From: Candidatus Saccharimonadota bacterium
Lineage (GTDB): Bacteria; Patescibacteriota; Saccharimonadia; Saccharimonadales; Saccharimonadaceae
Length of the DNA: 43,436 nt
Direction of reading: 5' to 3'
Assembly (NCBI GenBank): GCA_017964025.1
Contig: JAGCST010000007.1
Location: forward strand, 1-43,436
The notes below the pieces were generated by a model. That model searched no databases and was not told the DNA's origin. It was given only the letters and a program-made list of their open reading frames with translations. A program made the position numbers and the translations under genes. This document shows, piece by piece, positions 8,082 through 16,059 of the stretch (positions are counted from its first letter, which is position 1; every line of letters begins with the position of its first letter).

Positions 8082-9429
8082 TGTCTTTTGGAGTTTTACC
8101 TGAGACACCACCTTCAACAGTCTTTAATGTTTTTTGAGTTCTGTAGAGATAATAACCACCACCGCCAATACCGATGATAATCACAGCTGCCATAATGATT
8201 TCAACTGGACCAGTATTTGGAAGTTCTTGACAACCTTCCATCTCTGGGTTAATCTTACAGTTTTTCTCTTGGCATTCTGGGAGACTTGGATTAGTTTCAC
8301 AGTTGTCGAGCGGTTCGTCTGGTTCTTCACAATCGGTGCGTTTAACTGTAATGGTAGTAGAAGCTTCTTTGGTTTCACCGCTACTTTGGTCACTATCGTA
8401 AGTTAAAGTAGCTTTATTGGTAAGCTCTGTACCATTACAATCGAAGTCAGCGCCAGCTTTAACTTTGTAAGTAATATATACTGTGTTGCCTGTGCCAATG
8501 GTCCCAAGGTTATATCCGTCCCCAAAGATATTATCAGATAAAGTTTCAGGGTTGGTAGAATCATTAGCTGTAAGTTGTACGCTGCCTGGGACTAAGGAAA
8601 GTCCAGCTGGTAAAACATCTTTGATAGTAGCATTAGTAAGAGCTATATCACCGGTGTTTCTAATGACGAGTCTGTAAGTGGCTTCTTCGCCTGGTGCGAG
8701 ATTAACACTTTCAGTAAACTTGTCGCCATCTTTAGAAACAGATTTTTCGATTGAGCCACCGAGCTCTTCAGCTTGAAGAACATAAGTGACTACACCATGA
8801 TATTCTTCACAACCTGGAATGACGCCATTTAAGGAGTTAAGCCCTACAAGAGCACCTTCTTCAGTAAATAGAGACGACGGCATGACAGACCCACTAGCTT
8901 TCCAATCGCTATAAATCTTAGCAGATCCAGAAACGTAATGCATTAAAACTTTTTCAGTTTTAGTAGTCATATAGGCTTCATCCCAAACTGAACCTGGGTT
9001 GCTATTGTCAGCTGTAATGGTTGCCGATATGGTTCCCTTCTTATCAGGAGTTAAGACAGTAGAAAAGGCAGTGGCCATACGCGTTCTAATAGCCACACCT
9101 GAATGATCGTGAGCCGAATCGTTAAAGGTTGATGAGGCATTATTGTGGAAGTAGACATACACTAAATATTGTCTGCCAGGTACTACTTCCAACTCATTTT
9201 TCAAGTCGGTAACTTCAGCATTAATTTCGCCTACCCTTACAAAATCACGTTCATCGCCAATAGTTGGATTATTGGTGATTGAGTTAAATGTTGGATAAGT
9301 AGCTGGCTTTTCCATTGTGAACGTAGTACGCTCTGGTCCCCAAGCAGAAGCGCTAGCGAAAGTAGCCAAGCTCACACCTGCAGTAGCAAGTACACTCAGT
9401 ACTTTTAATTTAGTTTTATAATTTTTCAT
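8050..9429 (-). CDS. Secreted surface protein with DUF11-type domain and LPNTG C-terminus
   Basis: The protein has 459 residues. A signal peptide (1-29) ends at SASA/WG. An N-terminal region (about 30-225) of unknown fold is followed by a DUF11-like beta-sandwich (about 235-365; VNLAPGEEATYRLVIRNTGD, KDVLPAGL, LTNKATLTY). A Cys-rich linker with six cysteines comes next, then LPNTG (403-407) and one membrane segment (about 409-427). Sortases use LPxTG for anchoring, but the tail after the membrane segment is about 30 residues, much longer than in a usual sorting signal, so simple membrane anchoring is also possible. It has an AAGGAG ribosome-binding site and sits 20 bp behind the repeat-protein gene in the same operon. 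Confidence 0.85.
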   Translation of the reverse strand: MKNYKTKLKVLSVLATAGVSLATFASASAWGPERTTFTMEKPATYPTFNSITNNPTIGDERDFVRVGEINAEVTDLKNELEVVPGRQYLVYVYFHNNASSTFNDSAHDHSGVAIRTRMATAFSTVLTPDKKGTISATITADNSNPGSVWDEAYMTTKTEKVLMHYVSGSAKIYSDWKASGSVMPSSLFTEEGALVGLNSLNGVIPGCEEYHGVVTYVLQAEELGGSIEKSVSKDGDKFTESVNLAPGEEATYRLVIRNTGDIALTNATIKDVLPAGLSLVPGSVQLTANDSTNPETLSDNIFGDGYNLGTIGTGNTVYITYKVKAGADFDCNGTELTNKATLTYDSDQSSGETKEASTTITVKRTDCEEPDEPLDNCETNPSLPECQEKNCKINPEMEGCQELPNTGPVEIIMAAVIIIGIGGGGYYLYRTQKTLKTVEGGVSGKTPKDNGNTGSEELK

Positions 9430-9449
9430 GGTCTCCTTTCTCCTACCAT

Positions 9450-11147
9450 TTAATCAATCCCTAAATCGCTAAGGGCATCATTAACTTCTTGTTTACTAGT
9501 TGGGGCATCTTTAACCTTTGTCTCAGATTCATCGGCCTTTTTCTGGGCTTCTTTGTTTTCTTTGACTGGGGCATATTCACTAGAATTTTTGCCTCCTTTA
9601 TCTTCGCTATAATTGTTCTCCTGTTTTTTAGGTTCAACTTTTTCAGCTGGTTTAGAAGTCTCATTTTGGACAGTCTTTGGTTTGGTCCCTTCATAATCAC
9701 TTCCGGAAGGCTTTTCAGTTTTTTCCTTTTCACTAACACCTGGATTAGGATTATGTTTAATTTCTTTGGTACCAATATCTTTCTCGATTTCTTTATCAAT
9801 TTTTTCATCAATACGTTGGAGATTTTCAGAATCTTTTGGCTTGATATCAGTTCCTTCGGAACCAGTACCTTCAGATCCGGTACCTTCAGATCCAGTGCCT
9901 TCAGAACCAGTACCTTCAGATCCGGTGTCCTCGGAACCAGTACCTTCAGATCCGGTACCTTCATTACCGGTACTTTCAGAACCAGTACCTGGTTCTGGAT
10001 CTGGGATTTCATCCAAGCCATCGTACACTGGTGAATCTTTATCACTAATAACCTGCATGCAACCCTTAAATCCAACGATATTGCCATTCTCATCATACAC
10101 TGGCGTCATTTTAACCATCATAGAGCCAATTTCATTACCATTTTCATCTAACCAATAAAACTCGGTGACTTCAAGATTGCTCTCGTTGGTAGTGCACTTA
10201 ACTAATTCCATATTCTCGTGCACAACATCACCACCCTTGTGGCGCATGTAAGCGTTATTTTTCTCGCCATTTACAGTAACTCGACGAGTAAAGGCTCTGT
10301 CCATAGTCCCATTATATTGTTTTTGGATAGCTTCGTATTCTTCATCACTAAGACTTTCGAGTTTTTTCTCGGTTTCGAGAATAGAAAGCCCCTTGAAACC
10401 TTCTGGTTGTTCTTCTTCTGGTAAATTGGCTAGATAATCAGCGAATGACTCTACTTGATTATCAGCTGCATATTTCATCATTTCACATTCATCGTTGTCG
10501 CAAACTTCGGCAACTTCTTCAGCGCTGGTGAAAGCATTTTGGCTAGTTTTTTTCTCAGATAACCACATGCCCTTTTCACCATAACCATCTTTAATGCCGA
10601 TTGTTTCCTTTTCAAAATTTTCATCGCCACCAATAACTTGTTCAGCTACTCCTTGATTATTGTCTGGAGATGGTGCTGTAGAATGACCAATAAAATAACC
10701 TCCGGTGGCACCAGCTAAAATGGCAACACCAAGACCTATAGCTATAGCTTTCTTACTAAACCACCCTTTGGCTTGGGGATTTTCCTTAGTTCTGTTTAAG
10801 GTAGCTCTGGCTGTTTCAGCACTAACGGTTTCGGCAGCTGGCGCAGCAACTTCGCGAGCGACTGGAGCTGGGGTTTCAGGAGTGGCTGGAGCAGCAGCTT
10901 CTTGTTCAAGCTTGGCCTTCATTTCTAAAAGTTCGCGATAAGCTCGTCGTTGTTCTTCAAGACTCATTTTACTAACGTCTTTGCTAATGAATTCTTCACG
11001 ACTTATTCCCTGGAAAATGGAATCTCCTGCTCCACTTTCTATAAAAGCTTCATTAGCCTTTTGACCACGAGCTTGATTTATCTTTGCGCTCTCACCACCA
11101 GTTTCAGCAGATGATGAGAAAGAATTAAAACTTTCTGGGTTAGGCAT
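9450..11147 (-). CDS. Membrane protein with GTGSE repeats, function unknown
   Basis: The protein has 565 residues. A cytoplasmic N-terminal region carries a coiled-coil-like Glu/Lys stretch (about 60-84) and a Pro/Ala-rich linker; one membrane segment follows (about 133-153). The extracytoplasmic domain (about 170-385) has paired cysteines (CDNDEC, KCTT...KGCM). Next comes a run of about nine TGSEG-type pentapeptides (about 393-437) and a long Lys/Glu-rich tail ending in SKQEVNDALSDLGID. No family is recognised. It overlaps the preceding small gene by 8 bp (ATGCCTAA). Its last residues resemble the negatively charged ends of the neighbouring small protein family only loosely. Confidence 0.7.
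   Translation of the reverse strand: MPNPESFNSFSSSAETGGESAKINQARGQKANEAFIESGAGDSIFQGISREEFISKDVSKMSLEEQRRAYRELLEMKAKLEQEAAAPATPETPAPVAREVAAPAAETVSAETARATLNRTKENPQAKGWFSKKAIAIGLGVAILAGATGGYFIGHSTAPSPDNNQGVAEQVIGGDENFEKETIGIKDGYGEKGMWLSEKKTSQNAFTSAEEVAEVCDNDECEMMKYAADNQVESFADYLANLPEEEQPEGFKGLSILETEKKLESLSDEEYEAIQKQYNGTMDRAFTRRVTVNGEKNNAYMRHKGGDVVHENMELVKCTTNESNLEVTEFYWLDENGNEIGSMMVKMTPVYDENGNIVGFKGCMQVISDKDSPVYDGLDEIPDPEPGTGSESTGNEGTGSEGTGSEDTGSEGTGSEGTGSEGTGSEGTGSEGTDIKPKDSENLQRIDEKIDKEIEKDIGTKEIKHNPNPGVSEKEKTEKPSGSDYEGTKPKTVQNETSKPAEKVEPKKQENNYSEDKGGKNSSEYAPVKENKEAQKKADESETKVKDAPTSKQEVNDALSDLGID
9849..9992. repeat. 15-bp tandem repeats coding for TGSEG pentapeptides
   Basis: On the plus strand, units such as ACCAGTACCTTCAGA and CCGGTACCTTCAGAT recur with a 15-bp period across about 140 bp, with synonymous changes and a few Asp/Ser/Asn substitutions. 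Such arrays often vary in length between strains. Confidence 0.8.
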
Positions 11148-11469
11148 TTTGACCTCCTAAGAATTCTGCACCAAATGCGTTCATAGCATCAGTAATTTTT
11201 TGTTCGACATCAAGACCGATACGATTGAAGAAATTTTCAAAATCGCTTTCTTCTACGTTGCCACGATCAAGCAGTTGATTAAATTCAGTATTTTGTTCTG
11301 CAGTAAGACTGCCAAATACGGCTAGACCAATCTTGTCGTCAAGTGACTTAATTGATTCTTCCCTGAGATTATTAAGCTCTTCCGGTGTGTTAACTGGCAA
11401 AGCTTTCCTTTTGATGAGTTCATCGACAAACTTACCAAGAGTTTCTCGATCTATGAGATAATTGTCCAT
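11140..11469 (-). CDS. Small acidic protein, DUF5663-like
   Basis: The protein has 109 residues and is predicted helical and acidic. The pattern of an N-terminal LIDRETLGKFVDELIKRK helix, LDDKIGLAVFGSLT and the segment FNQLLDRGNVEESDFENFF resembles the DUF5663 proteins I associate with Patescibacteria. That assignment is from memory and unverified. It has no signal peptide or membrane segment. It is the first gene of the envelope operon, expressed from a -35/-10 promoter at 11515-11543 with a leader of about 40 nt but no clear ribosome-binding site next to the ATG. It overlaps the repeat protein by 8 bp, so the two are probably made in a fixed ratio. Confidence 0.6.
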   Translation of the reverse strand: MDNYLIDRETLGKFVDELIKRKALPVNTPEELNNLREESIKSLDDKIGLAVFGSLTAEQNTEFNQLLDRGNVEESDFENFFNRIGLDVEQKITDAMNAFGAEFLGGQNA

Positions 11470-11514
11470 AGCTTTTTTGTTAAATTATTTTATTGGTAGA
11501 CCTTTCTGGTTTTA

Positions 11515-11543
11515 AGTTTAACATAAGCTTGATTATTGGTCAA
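11515..11543 (-). promoter_or_regulatory. Promoter of the four-gene envelope operon
   Basis: Minus-strand TTGACC (11538-11543), 17-bp spacer, TAAACT (11515-11520). Confidence 0.7.
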
Positions 11544-11589
11544 CTCATTTATGTTTATTTTTTTGAAAATTTTTGTTTTAGTTCCCATT

Positions 11590-11618
11590 AAAAAACCGAA
11601 CATGTTGTTCGGTTTTTT
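11590..11618 (-). terminator. Terminator of the small-protein unit
   Basis: A 12-bp perfect stem AAAAAACCGAAC/GTTCGGTTTTTT with a 5-nt loop. It is symmetric, so it can work in both directions. It ends the minus-strand transcript from 12107-12135 just before the next operon promoter. Confidence 0.85.
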
Positions 11619-11641
11619 AGGTAATTTATGGTTTTTTATGG

Positions 11642-11761
11642 CTAGATTATACTGGTAAGTAATATCGCTAGCTCATAAATTGTTTGAAAGTTATTAATAT
11701 TTAATGGGCTATATCTTACATTGGTCATCCTTTCAATTAAAGTTGATATTTTGGCACTCAT
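11642..11761 (-). CDS. Candidate 39-residue small protein
   Basis: An open frame too short for standard calling. The ATG at 11761 is preceded by AAGGAG 11 bases upstream, and the frame ends in TAG at 11642-11644. The product would begin MSAKISTLIERM and end in a hydrophobic stretch YELAILLTSII. It lies 54 bp behind the 69-residue gene and before the same terminator, so it would be in the same transcript. The ribosome-binding site and position support it; the short length leaves real doubt. Confidence 0.4.
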   Translation of the reverse strand: MSAKISTLIERMTNVRYSPLNINNFQTIYELAILLTSII

Positions 11762-11815
11762 CTATTAATGTACTCCTTTCTGGAAAACTATTTAGGTATT
11801 CAGTGTTCTTTCCGT

Positions 11816-12025
11816 TTAGGCAGAAAGACTTCTTTGAATCTTTTCCCAATCTACCATATTTCTAATTGCAAGTTTGATTGGTGATTTTTTGATTCTAGTG
11901 ATGGTAGTCTTTTTGACTTCATCTGGAGAGATATAAGTTCTCTCGTCTTTATATGTTTCGTAATCGATGTCATCCTTCCATTCAGAGTCGATTACTTCTT
12001 TTGGTAGATTGATAGTTTCTTCCAT
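11816..12025 (-). CDS. Small charged protein, unknown function
   Basis: A 69-residue protein with an acidic first half (IDSEWKDDIDYETYKDERTYISPDEV) and a basic second half (TRIKKSPIKLAIRNMVDW). It has no signal or membrane segment and no family is recognised. An AAGGAAAAC ribosome-binding site precedes the ATG. It is driven by the best sigma-70-type promoter in the window (TTGACA-17-TACACT at 12107-12135) with a leader of about 75 nt that holds a 7-bp hairpin GTTAGAA/TTCTAAC (12072-12098). The -35 lies inside an inverted repeat, suggesting repression. Confidence 0.65.
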   Translation of the reverse strand: MEETINLPKEVIDSEWKDDIDYETYKDERTYISPDEVKKTTITRIKKSPIKLAIRNMVDWEKIQRSLSA

Positions 12026-12106
12026 TTTTTTGTTTTCCTTTTTATTTTTATTATGTTTTTATTTTTTGTTTGTTAGAATTTTTATTTTATTTTCTAACTT
12101 GTTTTG

Positions 12107-12135
12107 AGTGTAGCACACTTTATTGATTTTGTCAA
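12107..12135 (-). promoter_or_regulatory. Strong promoter with possible operator
   Basis: Minus-strand TTGACA (12130-12135), 17-bp spacer, TACACT (12107-12112). The -35 lies within the inverted repeat TATTGA/TCAATA (12121-12137). A second TTGACA occurs at 12164-12169. Confidence 0.75.
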
Positions 12136-12140
12136 TAGTG

Positions 12141-12217
12141 TTTATGCTAAAAAATTATATATTTGTCAAATTAACAGAGACAAAAATCAAAAATAAATCT
12201 TGTACTTTTAGCATAAA
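12141..12217. repeat. 12-bp inverted repeat upstream of the small-protein promoter
   Basis: TTTATGCTAAAA (12141-12152) and its exact inverse TTTTAGCATAAA (12206-12217) flank an AT-rich 53-bp segment between the ileS stop and the promoter. They could pair in RNA as an ileS 3' hairpin or bind a regulator. Confidence 0.6.
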
Positions 12218-12229
12218 ATGAAGTTAATT

Positions 12230-15187
12230 TTAGACTTTTTCCAATGAAATAGTAATGTTTTGGCCGCCTAATTTGACTATTTCGTCGTGAGAGTAGTTGC
12301 CGTTTTTGATAATTGATTTAGTGCCAGTTTCGGTCTTGATAAGTTCTTCATGGCCTTTTGGCAAATCACATGAAAGAGATAGTTTAATTTGGTCGTCTAC
12401 GCTTAATTTTGCGTGTTTACGAGCGGCTTGGACAGCACGGATGAGTTCACGTGCTCTTCCCTCTTCTAGGAGTTCTGGAGTCAGTGTTTTATCTAAAGTA
12501 AGTTCTTTACCTACTGCTACTGACTTGACATTAACTTCGTCAGTAATAATTTGTTCGTAGAAATCATCAAGCTTATCACCATTATAAGTGAGCTTGGAGA
12601 GAGGCTGACGAATTTTAATCTGATCCTCGGTTTCAGATTTTTGCATTCTAAGAGCTAAGGCATCAGTAATGATTTGGCGAGTACGAGCCATCTTTTCTAG
12701 GATTTCAGTATCGATGACGCCTGGTTCAGGCCAGTCTAATAAATGGACCGATTTAGTATCGCCGGTTACCTTTTGATATAGCTCTTCAGCTAAGAAAGGC
12801 GTAAAGGGCGCGAGTAATTTAGACAAGTATATGAGTATATAGTAAAGAGTGGTAAAGGCTTGTTTTTTGTCTGTTTTGTCATCATTTTTACTGAAACGAC
12901 GACGAGAACGACGAACAAACCAGTTACTCATATCATCAATAAATGGTAAAACGCCTTCTAGAGCTTTTGGCAAGTTATATTCCTCCATACCTACTGTAAT
13001 TTCATCGCGAAGTTGGTATAGGCGAGATATAATCCATATATCAAACGGATTGGAACTTAAAATATTGCTATTCTCAAGTTCTTCAGAAGACAAACCTTCT
13101 ACCTCAGCATATGTGGTGAAAAAGTCGTAGACATTCCAAATCATGGCAAGTTTACGATTAACGTCAGAGACGTCTTTGTCTAAGAGTGCAAAATCTTCGC
13201 CGGAGAGAACTGGAGAGCTGAGCAAGAGAAAGCGGAGAGCGTCGGCGGAGTATTGATCCATGAGTTCGTTCGGATCGGTATAATTTCCGAGCGATTTACT
13301 CATTTTGCGACCATCATTCCCTGCCAAGGTACCAGTGGTAATAACATTTTTGTAAGCGTTTTTGGCACCGGTTTTGGCTTTATCGCCAAAAGCACCAATG
13401 CTAGCGAGAGTGGTATTAACAGCGTGAACGTAGTAGAACCAAGCACGAACTTGGCCAACATATTCTACGATAAAGTCTGCAGGGTAATTAGCCTCAAACT
13501 TTTCCTTATTTTCAAATGGATAATGCAACTCAGCAAACGGCATAGAACCGGACTCAAACCAGCAGTCGAGGACTTTTTCAATACGAACGAAATGCTCGCC
13601 ATCAATATCAAAGGTGATGTCGTCTACCCATGGGCGGTGGTAATCTTCGAGCTCTTTACCAGAGAGTTCCTTAAGTTCGGCATAACTGCCGATTACTTTA
13701 ACTGAACCTTTATCACCTTTCCAAACAGGCATAGCGGTGGCCCAGAAACGATCGCGGGATAGATTCCAATCAGGAGCAGCTTCGATGTTTTTGGCGAAGC
13801 GACCATGTTTTAGATAACCTGGGAACCAGTTGATGTTTTCGTTCTCATCGAGCATGAGCTTCTTTTGGCCTTCGATATCAAAGAACCAAGATGGGAAAGC
13901 GCGATACATGATGCGCTCTTTGGAACGAGGATTGAAAGGATACTCATGTTGGATATATTCAATCTTATAAACAACACCTTTCTCTTCTAGACATTTAGCA
14001 ATAAATTTGTTAGCAGCCCAGATTTGGATACCGTGTTCGTCGGTGTCGCGAACACCAAAATTATGTAATTCTTCAGCCATATCTGATAAATAATAACCAT
14101 TTTCATCAAGGCAATCAACAAAATCAAGTTCATATTTATCCATTAAGGTATAGTCATCTTCGCCGTAGGCAGGAGCACAGTGAACAATACCGGTGCCATC
14201 CTCGGCAGAAACAAAATCGCCAGCAACAACGGTGTAGGTGTCTTTACGTGTTACTGTACCCTTGTCACCACGCAAGCCAAGATCAAAAAGGCCATCGGCA
14301 ACTTTAATAATTGGTTCATAATGTTTGCCAACCAATATTTTTCCCTTAAAAGCTTCTTCGGGTTTTTGGTCTTCAAAGAGAACTTTGCCACGTTCTAGGG
14401 CAACGATATATTTCTCGTCATCTATTTTATAAATTCCGTAATCGAGTTTGGGATTAATTGCAAGACACATATTACCTGGTAAAGTCCATGGGGTAGTAGT
14501 CCAAGCTAATAGATAGGTATTTTTTCGTTCACTATCTTTTAATTTGAATTTTACATAAGCACTAGGGTCAGTGACAGTTTGGTAAGCGTCGTTGTCCATG
14601 GTAACTTCAGCTTTAGAAACTGGAGTAGCAAACTTAGTATCATACATTAAAACTTTACGGCCTTCGTAAATCTTACCGGCGTCGTAGAGCTGTTTAAAAG
14701 CCCACCAGACAGATTCCATAAAGTCTTTATTCATAGTGCGATAGCAATTATCGAAATCAACCCAGCGACCAACACGGTCGATGGTAGAGCGCCAAGTTTC
14801 GGAATTTGCCACCATTGATTCGCGGGCTTTAATAATATAATCCTCTAGACTCCATTTGGTGCCAATATCGCGGCGATCGGTAATGCCAAGCTGTTTTTCA
14901 ACGAAGTTTTCAGCGGGAAGACCGTGACAATCCCAACCCCAACGACGTTCAACTCGATAGCCATTCATAGTCCAGAAACGTGGCACGGCATCTTTAACGA
15001 TAGAGCTGAGTAAAGTACCGTGATGTGGATTGCCAGTGATAAACGGAGGACCGTCATAAAAGACATATGATCTGTTAATCGGCCTATTCTCTACCGATTT
15101 TTCAAAGGTTTGATTCTTTTTCCACCACTTTGTGATAGCTTTTTCATATTCTACGGCTTTTCGCCTCTCTCCAGCTCTATATTTCAT
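12230..15187 (-). CDS. ileS: Isoleucyl-tRNA synthetase, eukaryote-like (IleS2) type
   Basis: Charges tRNA-Ile. The protein has 985 residues. The class I HIGH element reads HHGT (55-58, in GNPHHGTLL), so the second histidine is threonine here. The editing domain has WTTTPWTLPGN, and KMSKS is intact (GRKMSKSLGNY). The segment MYDTKFATPVSKAEV, without cysteines, and the long C-terminal region resemble the eukaryotic/IleS2 form (known for mupirocin tolerance in some bacteria) more than E. coli IleRS; this is from memory of the family. The ATG lies 7 bases after an extended -10 (15195-15203), so the mRNA should be leaderless. Confidence 0.95.
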   Translation of the reverse strand: MKYRAGERRKAVEYEKAITKWWKKNQTFEKSVENRPINRSYVFYDGPPFITGNPHHGTLLSSIVKDAVPRFWTMNGYRVERRWGWDCHGLPAENFVEKQLGITDRRDIGTKWSLEDYIIKARESMVANSETWRSTIDRVGRWVDFDNCYRTMNKDFMESVWWAFKQLYDAGKIYEGRKVLMYDTKFATPVSKAEVTMDNDAYQTVTDPSAYVKFKLKDSERKNTYLLAWTTTPWTLPGNMCLAINPKLDYGIYKIDDEKYIVALERGKVLFEDQKPEEAFKGKILVGKHYEPIIKVADGLFDLGLRGDKGTVTRKDTYTVVAGDFVSAEDGTGIVHCAPAYGEDDYTLMDKYELDFVDCLDENGYYLSDMAEELHNFGVRDTDEHGIQIWAANKFIAKCLEEKGVVYKIEYIQHEYPFNPRSKERIMYRAFPSWFFDIEGQKKLMLDENENINWFPGYLKHGRFAKNIEAAPDWNLSRDRFWATAMPVWKGDKGSVKVIGSYAELKELSGKELEDYHRPWVDDITFDIDGEHFVRIEKVLDCWFESGSMPFAELHYPFENKEKFEANYPADFIVEYVGQVRAWFYYVHAVNTTLASIGAFGDKAKTGAKNAYKNVITTGTLAGNDGRKMSKSLGNYTDPNELMDQYSADALRFLLLSSPVLSGEDFALLDKDVSDVNRKLAMIWNVYDFFTTYAEVEGLSSEELENSNILSSNPFDIWIISRLYQLRDEITVGMEEYNLPKALEGVLPFIDDMSNWFVRRSRRRFSKNDDKTDKKQAFTTLYYILIYLSKLLAPFTPFLAEELYQKVTGDTKSVHLLDWPEPGVIDTEILEKMARTRQIITDALALRMQKSETEDQIKIRQPLSKLTYNGDKLDDFYEQIITDEVNVKSVAVGKELTLDKTLTPELLEEGRARELIRAVQAARKHAKLSVDDQIKLSLSCDLPKGHEELIKTETGTKSIIKNGNYSHDEIVKLGGQNITISLEKV

Positions 15188-15194
15188 AGAGTAT

Positions 15195-15203
15195 ATTATA
15201 TCA
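15195..15203 (-). promoter_or_regulatory. Extended -10 of ileS
   Basis: Minus-strand TGATATAAT, 7 bases before the ATG; leaderless mRNA predicted. Confidence 0.75.
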
Positions 15204-15243
15204 TAATTGACTCTTGTTTTTCTCTTATTGATTAATGAAAATA

Positions 15244-16044
15244 TTATTTTTTATTATGCACATCAAGTTGAGAATACGGAATATGAATTTTATTTTTCTC
15301 TAAAGTGGTGATAATGGTACGAAGAGCCTTGCGGCGAGTTTGGAGTTTAAGACTGGGAGAGCAATTAATAATAAAGAGGTATTCCTTGGCCGAATCTGAG
15401 AGCTTACTAAGACCTTTGAATTCTGCATTGGTGACATTTTCATCTTTTTTGATTTGAAGAATAGTAGAATTAAGAATTTTTTCGGCTTTCTCAACGGAAA
15501 GTTCATATGGTAATGGTATGTTGATGTAAATGGCATCAGAAACAACCTCTACTTGACTAATATTACGATTTGCAATAGAGACAATATTATTAGTATTAAT
15601 ATCTCGGATTTTAGTAGTACGTAGACTCATAGAAATAACTTGGCCAGTATTCCCGCCAAAAATGATCACATCACCGATATTATAATAATCGTCCGAAACA
15701 ATATCAAAACCACGGAAAATATCTTTTAAAGCATCTTGAAGAGCAAGACCAACGATAATACTAATAATACCTACGCCGGCGAGCATTGAGGTGACGTCTA
15801 CACCGTAAATTTGTAAAACCATGAGAATTGTGACAATAGCTAGAACATAACCTACAACGCTTTTAATCAATCGTATGAAAGTCTTATTTTTCTTTTGAGA
15901 AATAAGTTTAGTGTTCTGCTTCTCTTTTTTATTAAGGAATCTGGAAATAAGATAATAAATGAAGCCGCTAAATAAAACAACTATAAAAGCCCATAAACCT
16001 CTTTGGAACCAAATGTTGTTAATAACTTTCTCAAAAATACTCAT
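15244..16044 (-). CDS. MscS-family small-conductance mechanosensitive channel
   Basis: Releases solutes under hypo-osmotic shock. The 266 residues include three membrane segments (about 15-35, 60-82, 85-112); the last is the pore-lining helix with the Gly/Ala pattern SMLAGVGIISIIVGLALQ. The beta domain (about 118-165) and the mixed alpha/beta C-domain follow. The promoter -10 (16051-16056) overlaps the stop codon of the upstream thioredoxin-like gene and is 6 bases from the ATG, so this gene can be expressed independently as a leaderless mRNA. A second mechanosensitive channel gene, mscL, is at 39459. Confidence 0.92.
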   Translation of the reverse strand: MSIFEKVINNIWFQRGLWAFIVVLFSGFIYYLISRFLNKKEKQNTKLISQKKNKTFIRLIKSVVGYVLAIVTILMVLQIYGVDVTSMLAGVGIISIIVGLALQDALKDIFRGFDIVSDDYYNIGDVIIFGGNTGQVISMSLRTTKIRDINTNNIVSIANRNISQVEVVSDAIYINIPLPYELSVEKAEKILNSTILQIKKDENVTNAEFKGLSKLSDSAKEYLFIINCSPSLKLQTRRKALRTIITTLEKNKIHIPYSQLDVHNKK

Positions 16045-16050
16045 GTTTTG

Positions 16051-16059
16051 ATTATATCA
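16051..16059 (-). promoter_or_regulatory. Extended -10 of mscS-like gene, inside a stop codon
   Basis: Minus-strand TGATATAAT, 6 bases from the ATG. The TAA stop of the upstream gene (16052-16054) is part of the -10 box. Confidence 0.75.

Noticed and set aside
9489-10158. Plus-strand open frames opposite the repeat protein
   Set aside because: They arise from the biased composition of the GTGSE repeats and Lys/Glu tail on the other strand; no promoter or ribosome-binding site.
12430-12450. parS-like sequences (TTCACGTG at about 12440, CCACGTGATC at about 675)
   Set aside because: Only partial palindromes inside ileS and prfA codons; they do not reach a convincing match to the parS consensus.
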